NCBI GenBank assembly: GCA_947646915.1
Contig: CANSII010000007.1
Span: forward strand, 1-63,004
Direction: 5' to 3'
DNA length: 63,004 nucleotides
Source: an uncultured Clostridium sp.
GTDB taxonomy: Bacteria; Bacillota; Clostridia; TANB77; CAG-508
Position 1 is the first letter of the stretch. Each line of letters opens with the position of its first letter. The notes below the pieces were generated by a model. That model did no database searches. It was not told where the DNA came from and was given only the letters and a program-made list of their open reading frames with translations. Below, in pieces: positions 11,831 to 22,200 of this stretch. A program made the position numbers and the translations under genes.

Positions 11831-12844
11831 TTAATCTTTAAAATAGTTCAACATCATTACGTCTTTTACTTTTTTCATTGTTTCTTTTGCAACTTTTCTT
11901 GCTCTTTCTGTACCTTCCATTAAAATTTTATCTACTTCTTCTATATGAGCTTCATAATATGCTCTTTTTTCTCTTATTGGTCTTAATTCTTCTATTATAT
12001 TTTTTGCTAATTGTTTTTTACAAGCTACACATCCACGCTTTCCTGCTTTACATTCTTCACATACTGTTTTTACTTCTTCTTTTGGTGTGAATAAATTATG
12101 ATAATATGCAACCATACATTTATCAGGATTTCCTAAATCATCTTTTTTTATACGGTTTGGATCTGTTACTGCACCCATAACTTTTTTTGTTATCTCTTCT
12201 TCATTATCTGATAAATAAATTGCATTTCCTAAAGATTTTCCCATTTTTTCATTTCCATCTAGTCCTTTTATTCTTTTTGAATTTGATAATACTGCTTTTG
12301 GCTCTTTTAATACATCTCCATATATACTATTAAATTTTCTTACTATTTCTCTACATTGTTCAATTAATGGTTCTTGATCTTCTCCAACAGGAATTAATTC
12401 TCCTTCAAATGTTGTTATGTCTGCAGCTTGACTTACAGGATACCCTAAAAATCCATATGTTACACTTTCTCCAAATAGTTCTTTTTTTTGTGCTATTTCT
12501 GTTTTTACTGTTGGATTTCTTTGTAGTCTCGCTATTGTAACTAAATTTGAATAATATATTGTTAATTCAGCTGTTTCTGGTATCATTGATTGTATATATA
12601 TTGTTGTTTTTGCTGGATCTATTCCAACTGATAAATAATCTATCGCTACTTCTCTTACATTTTTTCTTACTTTTTCAGGATTATTAAAATTATCTGTTAA
12701 TGCTTGAACATCTGCTATTAGTATAAATGGCTCATATTCAGGATTCTCTTGCATTTCTAATCTTGTTTTTAGTGATCCAAAATAATGTCCTATGTGTAAT
12801 CTTCCTGTTGGTCTATCTCCTGTTAATATTCTCTTTTTTTTCAT
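11831..12844 (-). CDS. trpS: Tryptophan--tRNA ligase
   Basis: Class I synthetase charging tRNA-Trp. The HIGH-type motif appears as GRLHIGHYFG (residues 14-23) and the KMSKS-type motif as EKMGKS. A cysteine cluster CEECKAGKRGCVACKK lies about residue 260-275, as in other clostridial enzymes. Length is 337 aa. A GGAGG ribosome binding site precedes the start. The upstream 115 bases show no T-box features. Identification is firm. Confidence 0.96.
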   Translation of the reverse strand: MKKKRILTGDRPTGRLHIGHYFGSLKTRLEMQENPEYEPFILIADVQALTDNFNNPEKVRKNVREVAIDYLSVGIDPAKTTIYIQSMIPETAELTIYYSNLVTIARLQRNPTVKTEIAQKKELFGESVTYGFLGYPVSQAADITTFEGELIPVGEDQEPLIEQCREIVRKFNSIYGDVLKEPKAVLSNSKRIKGLDGNEKMGKSLGNAIYLSDNEEEITKKVMGAVTDPNRIKKDDLGNPDKCMVAYYHNLFTPKEEVKTVCEECKAGKRGCVACKKQLAKNIIEELRPIREKRAYYEAHIEEVDKILMEGTERARKVAKETMKKVKDVMMLNYFKD

Positions 12845-12960
12845 GTTAAATTTCCTCCACTCCGCTTCTCATAGTAAAATTTGAATTATTTTTCTCTAAA
12901 ATATCTATTTTTCATAAGATTATATCATATGCTAACTAAAAATTCAACTTTGAAATTTCT

Positions 12961-13172
12961 TTTAGTTTCGGTGTTTTTATTTTATACATTTAATAGTAGA
13001 AAAAAGATATATATTTCAAAGTGAGTTTAACCTGAGTTGTTATTCACTTTAACCTGTTATAGTGTGTTTCTATACTTTGAATTTTCAGTTTCTTAAACGC
13101 CTTGGAAAACGGAACTGCAAAATATATATTTTTTTTCTAAATATTATATTTTTGCAAATAACGAAACTTAAA
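12961..13172 (+). repeat. Interspersed repeat, family 1, full-length copy
   Basis: Left end TTTAGTTTCGGTGTTTTT; inner TAGAAAAAAGATATATAT and its complement; core with CTGAGTTGTTATTCACTTTA and AAACGCCTTGGAAAACGGA; right end AACGAAACTTAAA. It is nearly identical to the copy at 4-234 but inverted. It occupies much of the 620-base gap between trpS and dapA. Confidence 0.85.
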
Positions 13173-13333
13173 TCAAATTTATTTAATCTTCTAACATTTA
13201 TATTTACTTATTGGTGATATTTATAAAGATAATTTTTTGCCTACATAAATTTTTCACTAACACGAGCTACAGTATTATTTAGAAAAAAGACATTTTTTAA
13301 TTTAACTTGAATAAACATTATATTATAAACTTA

Positions 13334-13438
13334 CTGAGACTGCTAAAGCTTAATTTTTTACAGTCTTAGTATATAAATAATTGTTTTATAAATATTTACT
13401 TTCATTATTAGTAAAATAATGTACAAATGTTGATATAG
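13334..13438 (+). repeat. Hairpin-led repeat, family 5, copy 1 (upstream of dapA)
   Basis: CTGAGACTG and CAGTCTTAG form a stem around an AT-rich loop. A conserved tail follows, with AAATAATT, CTTTCAT, GTAAAAT, TGTACAA and TTGATAT. The second copy is at 18934-19043. This copy ends 26 bases before dapA, so a leader-RNA role is possible. It does not resemble the lysine riboswitch consensus. Confidence 0.6.
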
Positions 13439-13463
13439 TATCAGAAGGGAGAATTATTTATTT

Positions 13464-14315
13464 ATGAAAGAAATTTTATTTAAAGGAGCAGCAACAGCAA
13501 TTGCCACACCATTTAATGAAAATGGTATTAATATTAATGAGCTAAAAAAATTCATAGAATTTCAAATAGAAAATAAAATAGATGCATTAATAGTATGTGG
13601 AACAACTGGAGAAAGCTCAACAATGACAAAGGAAGAAAAAATAGAAGTAATAAAATGTGCTGTTGAAGTAGCAAATGGAAGAATACCAATAATAGCAGGA
13701 ACTGGATCAAACAACACAGCCCAAGCTATTGAAATGTCAAAAATAGCACAAGATTTAGGTGTAGATGGTGTTTTAGTTGTAACACCATATTATAACAAAA
13801 CTTCTCAACTAGGTTTAATTCAACATTATAAAGCAATTGCAAATAGTATTTCAATACCTATTATTTTATATAATGTTCCTAGTAGAACTGGATTAAATAT
13901 TAATCCTGAAACATGTTGGGAGTTATCAAAAATTGAGAACATTGTTGGTATAAAAGAAGCAAGTGGCAATTTATCACAAGTAGCACAAATTGCTCATCTA
14001 TGTGGAGATAATTTACCTATTTATTCTGGAAATGATGATCAAGCTATACCAATCTGTTCTCTAGGTGGATTAGGAGTTATTTCAGTTTTATCAAATATAA
14101 AGCCTAAATACACCCATGAGATGATTTGGAATTTTCTTAATGGTGATTTTGATAATGCTAAAAAAATGCAAATTGATGCAATTCCATTAATTAATAGCCT
14201 TTTCTCTGATGTTAATCCTATTCCTGTTAAAGCTGCCATAAATAAAATAGGATTTAATTTTGGAATACCTAGGTTACCTTTAGTTCAAATGAGTAAGAAC
14301 AAATCAGAAATCTAA
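13464..14315 (+). CDS. dapA: 4-hydroxy-tetrahydrodipicolinate synthase
   Basis: Condenses pyruvate with aspartate semialdehyde at the branch to lysine, diaminopimelate and dipicolinate. The GTTGESSTM loop lies near residue 45, the active-site tyrosine in LYNVPSRTG (about 135), and the Schiff-base lysine in GIKEASGN (about 163). At 283 aa it is slightly shorter than usual at the C-terminus. The ribosome binding site is AAGGGAG. It stands alone on the plus strand between two family 1 repeats. Dipicolinate supply links it functionally to the spoVA genes at 52.4 kb. Confidence 0.94.
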   Translation: MKEILFKGAATAIATPFNENGININELKKFIEFQIENKIDALIVCGTTGESSTMTKEEKIEVIKCAVEVANGRIPIIAGTGSNNTAQAIEMSKIAQDLGVDGVLVVTPYYNKTSQLGLIQHYKAIANSISIPIILYNVPSRTGLNINPETCWELSKIENIVGIKEASGNLSQVAQIAHLCGDNLPIYSGNDDQAIPICSLGGLGVISVLSNIKPKYTHEMIWNFLNGDFDNAKKMQIDAIPLINSLFSDVNPIPVKAAINKIGFNFGIPRLPLVQMSKNKSEI

Positions 14316-14320
14316 TACAA

Positions 14321-14472
14321 TTAAAGCAAAATAATATTAATTTGAAAAAATGAGTTTGACCTAAGTCGCTATTCACTTTAACCTATTGTAGTGTGTATCT
14401 AAAATATAAATGTACAGTATCTCAAGCGCCTTGGAAAACGAAATTTTTGAAAATTCATATTATTATGGCTTA
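14321..14472 (+). repeat. Interspersed repeat, family 1, variant with B-type ends
   Basis: The core (GAGTTTGACCTAAGTCG, TTCACTTTAACC, GCGCCTTGGAAAACG) is flanked by different ends: TTAAAGC plus ATAATATTAATTTG on the left, and AAAATTCATATTATTATGG with CTTA on the right. The terminal TAAGCC on the minus strand supplies the TAA stop of rimO (14470-14472). Confidence 0.8.
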
Positions 14473-15837
14473 TGTAATTTTTCCTATCAAATCATAATTA
14501 CTTACACTTTCAATTTTACAATCAACAAAATTATTCAAAATATTTTTAGAACTATGCTTTTTGTCAACAGGAATATACACTAAACCATCTTCTTCAGGGA
14601 CATCTTGCATAGTTCTTCCCACAAAATATTTTCCATCAAAAGAAAGACTTTCAATCAAAACATTATATACATTTCCAATCTTATTTTTTAAATTTTGTAA
14701 TGATATTTCTGCTTGAGCTTCCATAATTTTATTATATCTTGATTTTTTAGTATTTCCATGTATTTGTTCTGGTAAACGAGAAGCAGGTGTACCTTCTTCT
14801 TTTGAATACATAAAAGTTCCTAATTTATCAAATTTAGAATCTTTCACAAAATCAATTAATTCATCAAAATCACTTTGTGTCTCACCTGGAAAACCAACAA
14901 TAAGACTTGTTCTTAATACAACATTTGGAATTTTATTTCTAATATTTTTTATTAGATTTATAATGTCTTCTTTAGTTGTTTTTCTATTCATTCTTTTTAA
15001 AATGTTATTTGAAATATGTTGTATTGGAATATCAAAATATTTTGCTATTTTATTATTAGTAGCAACAGTTTTAATTAATTTATCATCAATACCCTCTGGA
15101 TAAGAATACAAAAATCTAATCCACTCAATACCATTTATTTTACTCAATTTTTCTAGTAGCTCTGCAAGTTTACTTTCACCATATAAATCTATTCCATACT
15201 TAGTTGTATCTTGTGCTATAACTATTATTTCTTTAATCCCTTTTTTTGCAAGCATTTCAGCTTCTTTCAAAATTTCTTCCATTTTCCTACTTACAAATGG
15301 ACCTCTTATATATGGTATTGCACAATATGTACACTTATTACTGCATCCTTCTCCTATTTTTAAATATGCATAATTTTTTCCAGTTGTTATAACTCTGTCA
15401 AGAAATTCATTAAAAGTTGGAATTGGAAGTGGCTTTATTTCAGATATTTTCTTACTTGTTTTTGTTTTAGATTTTTCTACTATATCTCTTTTTATTAAAT
15501 CTTCTATTTTTATCCACAATTTATCATATTCATCTATCTTTATAAATAAATCAACTTCTGGTAAAGCATGTACTAACTCATCATAATATCTTTGAACTAG
15601 ACAACCCATTACAATTAAATATTTACATCTTTTTTCTTTATATTCTGCCATTTCTAAAATTGTATTAATTGCTTCTTCTTTTGCAGATTCAATAAATCCA
15701 CATGTGTTTACTACTAAAATATCTGCTTCTGCTTCATTATTTACAATTTCATAATTATTATTTTTAAACATTCCTATTGTTATTTCTGTATCTATTAAAT
15801 TCTTACTACAACCTAGTGATATAAATCCTACATTCAT
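14470..15837 (-). CDS. rimO: Ribosomal protein S12 methylthiotransferase RimO
   Basis: Radical-SAM enzyme that methylthiolates an aspartate of ribosomal protein S12. The N-terminal UPF0004 domain carries three cluster cysteines (GCSKN, NTCGF, GCLVQ). The radical SAM triad is GCSNKCTYC at about residue 160, and a C-terminal TRAM domain follows. Length 455 aa is normal. The stop codon lies in the terminal inverted repeat of the family 1 element, so the last residues may have been reshaped by insertion. It follows the RNase G gene, with a family 3 repeat between. Confidence 0.95.
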   Translation of the reverse strand: MNVGFISLGCSKNLIDTEITIGMFKNNNYEIVNNEAEADILVVNTCGFIESAKEEAINTILEMAEYKEKRCKYLIVMGCLVQRYYDELVHALPEVDLFIKIDEYDKLWIKIEDLIKRDIVEKSKTKTSKKISEIKPLPIPTFNEFLDRVITTGKNYAYLKIGEGCSNKCTYCAIPYIRGPFVSRKMEEILKEAEMLAKKGIKEIIVIAQDTTKYGIDLYGESKLAELLEKLSKINGIEWIRFLYSYPEGIDDKLIKTVATNNKIAKYFDIPIQHISNNILKRMNRKTTKEDIINLIKNIRNKIPNVVLRTSLIVGFPGETQSDFDELIDFVKDSKFDKLGTFMYSKEEGTPASRLPEQIHGNTKKSRYNKIMEAQAEISLQNLKNKIGNVYNVLIESLSFDGKYFVGRTMQDVPEEDGLVYIPVDKKHSSKNILNNFVDCKIESVSNYDLIGKIT

Positions 15838-15846
15838 TTTTTTTCC

Positions 15847-15920
15847 CTTTCACTTCGCTTTGCTTCGTTCATCGTCATCCAAAGTTTTTTTCAAAAACTT
15901 CGTCTGCCAAATTGTTATAG
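15847..15920. repeat. Interspersed repeat, family 3
   Basis: CACTTCGCTTTGCTTCG and TTCATCGTCATCC are followed by a hairpin (AAAGTTTTT, AAAAACTTCG) and GTCTGCCAAATTG. It lies between rimO and the RNase G gene, close to the shortened RNase G C-terminus. Confidence 0.75.
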
Positions 15921-15945
15921 TTGCCTTATGTAGAGCTTGACATTT

Positions 15946-17145
15946 TTATTCTTTGTGACTACATATATGTTTTCTTGTCATTTCCATTAAATCTAATTTT
16001 GTGAAGCCTTCAACTTGTGTTTTTGATCTGTCATTCTTTAAGTTTTCTATTAATAATTGTTTTATTTTTTCTTTATTTTCTACTATGTGCATGTCTATAT
16101 AGTCTATTATTATTATTCCACCTATATCTCTTAATCTTAATTGCTTTGCTATTTCTATTGTTGCCTCTTCATTTACTTTATATATTGTCTGCTCTAAGTC
16201 TTTTGTTCCTGTATATTTTCCTGTGTTTACATCTATTGCTGTTAATGCTTCTGTTTTGTCTATCGTTATAAATCCGCCACATTTTAACCATATTTTTCTA
16301 TTTTGCATTTTCGAGATTTCTTTTTTTACATCATAAATTTCAAATAATTCTTTTTTTTCCATTAATTCTATTTTTGTATTTTCTAAATATGTATGTTCCT
16401 CTTTCAATTGTAATATTTCTTCATATTCTGTTTTATTATTTACCAATATCCTGTTTAATGTTTTTTCTGTTAAGTCTATTATCATTTTCTCTATTATGTT
16501 TTCCGATTTAATGATTAATTTTGGTTTATTTTCATTATTGTTTTTAAATTGATGTTCTATTTCTTCCCATTTTTTTTCTATTTCCTTTATATCTTCTATT
16601 ATTTCCTTTTCTTTTCCTATTGCTGATGTTCTTATTACTGCTCCATTTCCATCTTTTATATTCTCTTTTACTATTTTTATTAGCCTTTCTTGTTCTTTAT
16701 TATCTTCTATTTTCTTAGATACTGCTATTATATCTGTGTTTGGCATTAATACTACATATTTACCTGTTAGATTTATATGTGTTGATACTCTTGCTCCTTT
16801 TTGGTTATTACTGTCTTTTTTTACTTGTACTAATATCTTATCTCCTTTTTTTGCTATTTCTCCTATTTTTATATTATTTATATATTTTTTTTCTTCTTCT
16901 GTTTGTTTTGTTTCATCTATTTTTGGTAGTAAATCTTTTAGATGTATGAAACTATTTCTTTCTGTTCCTATGTCTACAAATGCTGCTTGCATTCCTTTTA
17001 CTACATCTTTTATTATTCCTATATATATATTTCCTTCTTTTCTTATTAATTTGTCATCTTCTACATAATATTCTTTTAATTTTCCATTTTCTATTAATGC
17101 TATTTCTTTTTCATTTTCTTTTTTTCCTACTAGTATTTCTAACAT
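15946..17145 (-). CDS. rng: Ribonuclease E/G family protein
   Basis: Endoribonuclease for rRNA and mRNA processing. An S1 domain interrupted by an insertion lies about residues 35-125. The catalytic region shows DVNTGK near residue 318 and the second metal-binding aspartate in IIIIDYIDMH. At 399 aa it is shorter than typical RNase G (about 480): it ends at EMTRKHICSHKE and lacks the CPxC zinc-link and the distal domain. Whether this is natural or caused by the adjacent family 3 repeat is unclear. It is 18 bases downstream of pth. Confidence 0.88.
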   Translation of the reverse strand: MLEILVGKKENEKEIALIENGKLKEYYVEDDKLIRKEGNIYIGIIKDVVKGMQAAFVDIGTERNSFIHLKDLLPKIDETKQTEEEKKYINNIKIGEIAKKGDKILVQVKKDSNNQKGARVSTHINLTGKYVVLMPNTDIIAVSKKIEDNKEQERLIKIVKENIKDGNGAVIRTSAIGKEKEIIEDIKEIEKKWEEIEHQFKNNNENKPKLIIKSENIIEKMIIDLTEKTLNRILVNNKTEYEEILQLKEEHTYLENTKIELMEKKELFEIYDVKKEISKMQNRKIWLKCGGFITIDKTEALTAIDVNTGKYTGTKDLEQTIYKVNEEATIEIAKQLRLRDIGGIIIIDYIDMHIVENKEKIKQLLIENLKNDRSKTQVEGFTKLDLMEMTRKHICSHKE

Positions 17146-17163
17146 GTTACGTTCCTTTCTGTT

Positions 17164-17721
17164 TTAATTAAACCTATTCATTGCTATATCTACTCCACTT
17201 TTGAGTATCTCTTCAACTGCTTCTGTTGCTTTTTTTACTCCTTGTTGTAATATTTCTTGCTCTTCTTTAGATACTTTACCTATCACATAATTTATCATAT
17301 CATTTTTGAATTCAGGTTTTCCTATTCCGATTCTAATTCTGATGAATTCTTCTGTTTTTAATTCTTGTATTACAGATTTCATTCCATTGTGTGATCCTGC
17401 TCCACCTTTTTTTCTGATTTTGATGTTTCCTTTTTCTATATCCATATCATCATATATTATGATTATCTTTTCAAATTCTATGTTATAAAAATTAACTGCT
17501 TCTTGTATGCTTTCTCCACTTAAATTCATGTATGTTTGTGGTTTAAGTAATATTACCTTCTCACCTGCTATTGTTCCTGTTTCATATATCCCTTTAAATT
17601 TGTTTTTTGTTATTTCTATGCTATTTTTTTTTGCTATTTCATTTATCGTATCAAATCCCATGTTATGTCTTGTGTTTGCATATTCTCTTTCTGGATTTCC
17701 TAATCCTACTATTAAATACAT
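17164..17721 (-). CDS. pth: Peptidyl-tRNA hydrolase
   Basis: Releases peptides from peptidyl-tRNA dropped by ribosomes. The catalytic histidine is in NTRHNMGF (about residue 20), with PQTYMNLSG (about 65-73) and DDMDIEKG (about 90-98) completing the active site. Length 185 aa is standard. It leads the pth-rng-rimO group. Rescue of peptidyl-tRNA is relevant in a genome that may stall at CGG codons, though pth is universal and that link is speculation. Confidence 0.95.
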   Translation of the reverse strand: MYLIVGLGNPEREYANTRHNMGFDTINEIAKKNSIEITKNKFKGIYETGTIAGEKVILLKPQTYMNLSGESIQEAVNFYNIEFEKIIIIYDDMDIEKGNIKIRKKGGAGSHNGMKSVIQELKTEEFIRIRIGIGKPEFKNDMINYVIGKVSKEEQEILQQGVKKATEAVEEILKSGVDIAMNRFN

Positions 17722-17797
17722 TTTTTCTTTTCCTTTTCTTTTTTCCTTAATATTTTACACTGTTTTGGGCTTTTTTTCAAGCAAAATCTTAAAAAAC

Positions 17798-17865
17798 TGT
17801 AATTATTTTTTGATAATGTCATAGTAAAGTTAATATTTGATTATGTCATAAAAAAAATAATTACA
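17798..17865. repeat. AT-rich palindrome with direct repeats
   Basis: TGTAATTATTTTTT pairs with AAAAAATAATTACA. Between them lie two near-identical direct repeats, TTGATAATGTCATA and TTGATTATGTCATA. It sits upstream of pth (minus) and of the broken transposase-family gene (plus). Nothing else is recognised from 17722 to 18007 apart from this. Confidence 0.5.
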
Positions 17866-18007
17866 AAAAAGAATTATACCTATTGAAATTAGATAAAAAT
17901 TATGTTAATATAAAATACAATTTATATTTCAGCAAAATTTAATTTAAAAATCAGGGCGTTTCTGCCAAAGTACCAAAATTAATAAAAAAATTTAAAAGAA
18001 AGAGGGA

Positions 18008-18883
18008 ATGTATTATAAGTAAATTATTAAATCCAAAATTAGATTATGTATTTAAAAGATTATTCGGACATGTTGGTAATGAAGATATAACAGCTAGTCT
18101 AATAAGTTCAATATTAAAAAAAGAGGTAAAGGATTTAAAATTGGATAATAATCCAATTTTAGAAAAAGATATGTTAGATGATAAGATAGGTATATTAGAT
18201 ATAAAAGCAAAAATAGATACTAATATTAATTGTGATATTGAAATGCAAGTAATTAATAAAAAAGATATAGAAAAAAGATTACTATTTTATTGGAGTAAAA
18301 TGTATGATATAAGTGTTAAAGAAGGCCAAGATTATACAACATAAAAAAGACAATAGTCATTTTAATTGCTGATTATGAATTAAAAGGACTAAAAGAAATT
18401 AAAAAATATTTAACAAAATGGAATATAAGAGAAGAAGAATATCAACAAATTGTATTGACAGATGTTATGGAACTTTATATAATTGAGTTGCCTAAGTTCA
18501 AAAAATATAAAAAAAGCATAGAAAACACTAATTTGAACTTATGGATAAATTTTATAGAAAATCCAGAGGTGATTAATTTGGAAGAAGAGAATTATGAAGT
18601 ACTACAAGCAAGAAAAATTTTAGAAGACATAAGTCAGGATGAACGTGAAAGATATTTAGCCGAATTGAGAGAGAAATATATAATGGATCAAAAAGCAGTT
18701 GAAGGTGCTGGATATGATAAAGGTTTAAAAGCTGGTTTCGAAAGAGGGTTGCAAGATGGTATAAAACAAGGGTTGCAAGATGAAAAGATTAATATTGCCA
18801 AAAAATTAAAAGCACAAAATGTTGATATATCAATAATAAAAGAAGCTACAGGATTATCTATAGAAGAAATCAAAAAATTGTAA
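18008..18883 (+). pseudogene. Broken Rpn/PD-(D/E)XK nuclease family transposase
   Basis: The reconstructed protein starts with LLNPKLDYVFKRLFGHV, continues with DIEMQVINKKDIEKRLLFYW and GQDYT, and ends with a Gly-Lys-rich helical tail closing in TGLSIEEIKKL, all typical of the Rpn (YhgA-like) family. Two lesions break it. The ATG at 18008 is out of frame by one base with the homologous region. Near 18335-18345 one base is missing (ACAACATAAAA), giving TAA after GQDYTT. Neither lesion involves CGG. Family members are often selfish and commonly decay. An ATA start at 18015 is a remote alternative for the first lesion. Confidence 0.85.
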
Positions 18884-19203
18884 TCATTTTAGCTTACTTT
18901 ACATGCCTCGTATTTGTTCGCATGCCAATTTTGCTGAGACTGTTAAAGGTTTTCCTTCTTACAGTCTCAGTATTCAAATAATTATAAAGTAATTATTTGC
19001 TTTCATAAACTCAGTAAAATTGTGTACAAGTATTGATGTTATAGGAAAATCTTTGATTTTTCCTATACAATAAAACACATTCCGCAGAAAAAATTTTTTA
19101 GAATTTTTTCGCAGACGAACAAAGACGAGGCATGAAAGGTAATCTAAAAGGTCATAAAATTTTAATCATGCCTCTTTTGTTCTTATATCCCTTTTGTTAT
19201 AAG
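18884..19203. repeat. Repeat-filled intergenic region with family 5 copy 2 and an inverted pair
   Basis: There is no gene here. The family 5 hairpin repeat occupies 18934-19043 (CTGAGACTGT pairing with ACAGTCTCAG, then the conserved tail). It is enclosed by an inverted pair: CATGCCTCGTATTTGTTCG at about 18903 and, inverted, CGAACAAAGACGAGGCATG at about 19118. A smaller hairpin (ATAGGAAAAATC type) lies at about 19042-19070. This resembles a composite mobile remnant next to the broken transposase-family gene. Confidence 0.6.
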
Positions 19204-22200
19204 TTATAACTTTATGAATAAAAAATCCTCAAAAATCTTTTTTACCTCATCATTATAATAGATAGCACCACAAGGCTTAATATCTTCGCCAACTTTAACT
19301 TGAACATTCATATTATTTTTATCACCTGAAAAATATTTAATAGCACTTCTAAGTTTATCTTTTTGTTCCTCTGAATACTCTGTAATATCAAAAGTTATAA
19401 CTCTTGGTTGTTCATCTCCAAAACCTTTTATATCATTTGCGATAATTGTTACATCTGAATCTTCTCTTATACTCAAGCGTCCATCAACAAGAACAATATT
19501 TTCTTCAACTAAACTATTACCTGCACTTATTACTGCATTTTCAAATGCAATTACTTCTGCAATTCCATATAAATCTTCAATAGTAATAAATGCCATTATC
19601 TTATTATTTTTTGTATATTTTTTCTTAATTGATGTTATTATTCCTGCAAGCTTAACTTTTTGTCCATCAACAAATTTAGGCTTACCATTTCTTTCAACAT
19701 CTGTCACTTGACTTCCAACCTCTGAAATTTCCCCTCTAGTTTCAGAAATCTGACCTCCAACTTCTGACATCTGACCTGCAATTTGTGCAAAATCCATTGT
19801 ATTTATATTAGTTAAATGTATGATCTTTTCTCTTAATTTTTCTAGTGGATGTCCTGATATATAAATTCCTAGCATTTCTTTTTCCATAGATAGTCGCTCT
19901 TTTTCTGATAACTCTTGACATTCTTCATATTGATATTTTTGTTTTTCCATCTCTTCTTTTTCTTGTTCAGATCCTAAATCAAACATTGATACTTGTCCGA
20001 CTAAAGCCTTTCTTTTTTCCACTTTGTATTGTATCAATTATTGTTTCAAATGATGCTAAAAGTGTTGCTCGTGTTTGTTCAAATTCATCAAATACTCCTG
20101 CTTTTATTAAGCTTTCTATACATTTTTTATTTACTTGTGCTTCTGCTATTCTTTCACAAAAGTCTGTAAAACTTTTATACTCTCCATTTTCGTTTCTTTC
20201 TTTTACAATGTTTTCTACTGGTACTGTTCCTACATTTTTTATACTTCCAAGTCCAAAACGTATTGCTTTAATATTTGCACCAACATCAACTGTGAATTTT
20301 TCAAGACTTTTGTTAATTTCAGGCTTTAATATTTCTACTCCTAATCTTTTACATTCATCTATATATTGAGGAACTTTATCTAAATTTCCAAGATAACTAT
20401 TTAATGTTGCTGCTATAAATTCTGCTGGATAATACGCTTTTAAATATGCTGTTCTATATGCTACTACTGCATAACACGCAGCATGTGATTTATTAAATGC
20501 GTATTTTGCAAATTCTGCCATTTCATCAAATATCTTGTTAGCTGATTTGCTATCAATTCCATTTTTTACACAACCTGGTACTACTACATTTCCTTGTTCA
20601 TCCACTTGTCCATTAATAAATACTTCTCTTTCTTTTTCCATTACATCTAGTTTTTTCTTTCCCATTGCTCTACGCACTAAGTCAGCTCTTCCTAATGAAT
20701 ATCCTGCTAAGTCTCTAACTATTTGCATTACTTGTTCTTGATATACCATACATCCATATGTTACATTTAATATTGGTTCTAGGCTTGGATGTGTATATTC
20801 ATTATGTCCTGGGTTTTGTTTACCTCTTATATATCGTGGTATTTGATCCATTGGTCCTGGTCTATATAAGGAAACTCCTGCTATTAGATCTTCTAGACAG
20901 TCTGGTTTTAGTTCTTTCATGAAGTTTGTCATTCCTTGTGATTCAAATTGAAATATTCCGAATAGTATATCCATCTTGCCACAATTTATAAACTTTTTGG
21001 TCTGACATATCTTCATCAAATTCAACGTTTATATTATGATTTTGTTTAACCATTTCTATTGTATTTTGAATTACTGATAGATTCCTCAATCCTAAAAAGT
21101 CCATTTTTAAAAGTCCTAATTCTTCGAGTGTTGTCATTATAAATTGTGTATTTATTTGCCCATCTCTTACAAATAATGGTACATATGTATCTACTGGGTC
21201 TTTTGTTATAACTACTCCGACAAGCATGTGTTGATGCCTGTCTTGGCATTCCCTCTAAGGCCATTGCTATATCTAATATTTTTTTTACTTGTTCATCTGT
21301 TTCATATTTTTCTTTTAATTCTTTGTTTTGATCTAATGCTTTTTTTATAGTTATATGTATTTCATTTGGTATCATTTTTGCTAAACTATCAGCTTCTGCA
21401 TATGGATAGTCTAATACTCTTGCTACATCACGGATTACCATTTTTGCTGCCATTGTTCCAAATGTTATTATTTGTGATACATGATCATGCCCATATTTTT
21501 TTGCAACATAATCTATTACTTCTTGTCTTTTTTCATCAGAAAAATCAACATCAAAGTCAGGCATACTTATTCTTTCTGGATTTAGAAATCTTTCAAATAG
21601 TAGCCCATATTTAATTGGATCTATATCTGTTATTTCTATTGCATATGCTAAAATTGATCCTGCTCCGTGATCCTCTTCCTGGTCCTACTGGAATATTATG
21701 TGTTTTCGCATAGTTTATAAAGTCCCATACTATTAAATAATAGTCTACATATCCCATTCTTTTAATTATTTCTAGTTCATATTCTGCTCTTTTTTGTATT
21801 TCTTCTGATAAATTTTTTCCATATCTTTTTTCTAGTCCCTTTTCACATAGCTCTTTTAAAAAATCATAGTGTGTTGCATATTCAGGTGGTACATCATAAT
21901 TTGGTAATTTTGTATTTCCAAATTCAAATTCTACATTGCATTTTTCTGCTATTTTTACTGTGTTTTCTATCGCGTCTGGAAATGCTGAAAAGTATTCTGA
22001 CATTTCTTTTGGTGATTTTATGTATAATTCTTCTGTGTCAAATCTCATTCTGTCTTCATCACTCATTCTTTTTCCTGTTTGAATACATAATAATACTTCA
22101 TGGTTGTAGGCATCTTCTTTTTTTAGATAATGTGCATCATTTGTCGCAACTAGTGGTATTTCTAACTTTCTTGCTAATTGTACTAGCTTTTGGTTTGCTA

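Noticed and set aside
12845..12960. T-box leader for trpS
   Set aside because: No T-box consensus, specifier loop or terminator-antiterminator pair is visible in the short leader.
13173..13463. Lysine riboswitch upstream of dapA
   Set aside because: The hairpin there lacks the conserved lysine-riboswitch core sequences and is repeated at 18.9 kb away from any lysine gene.
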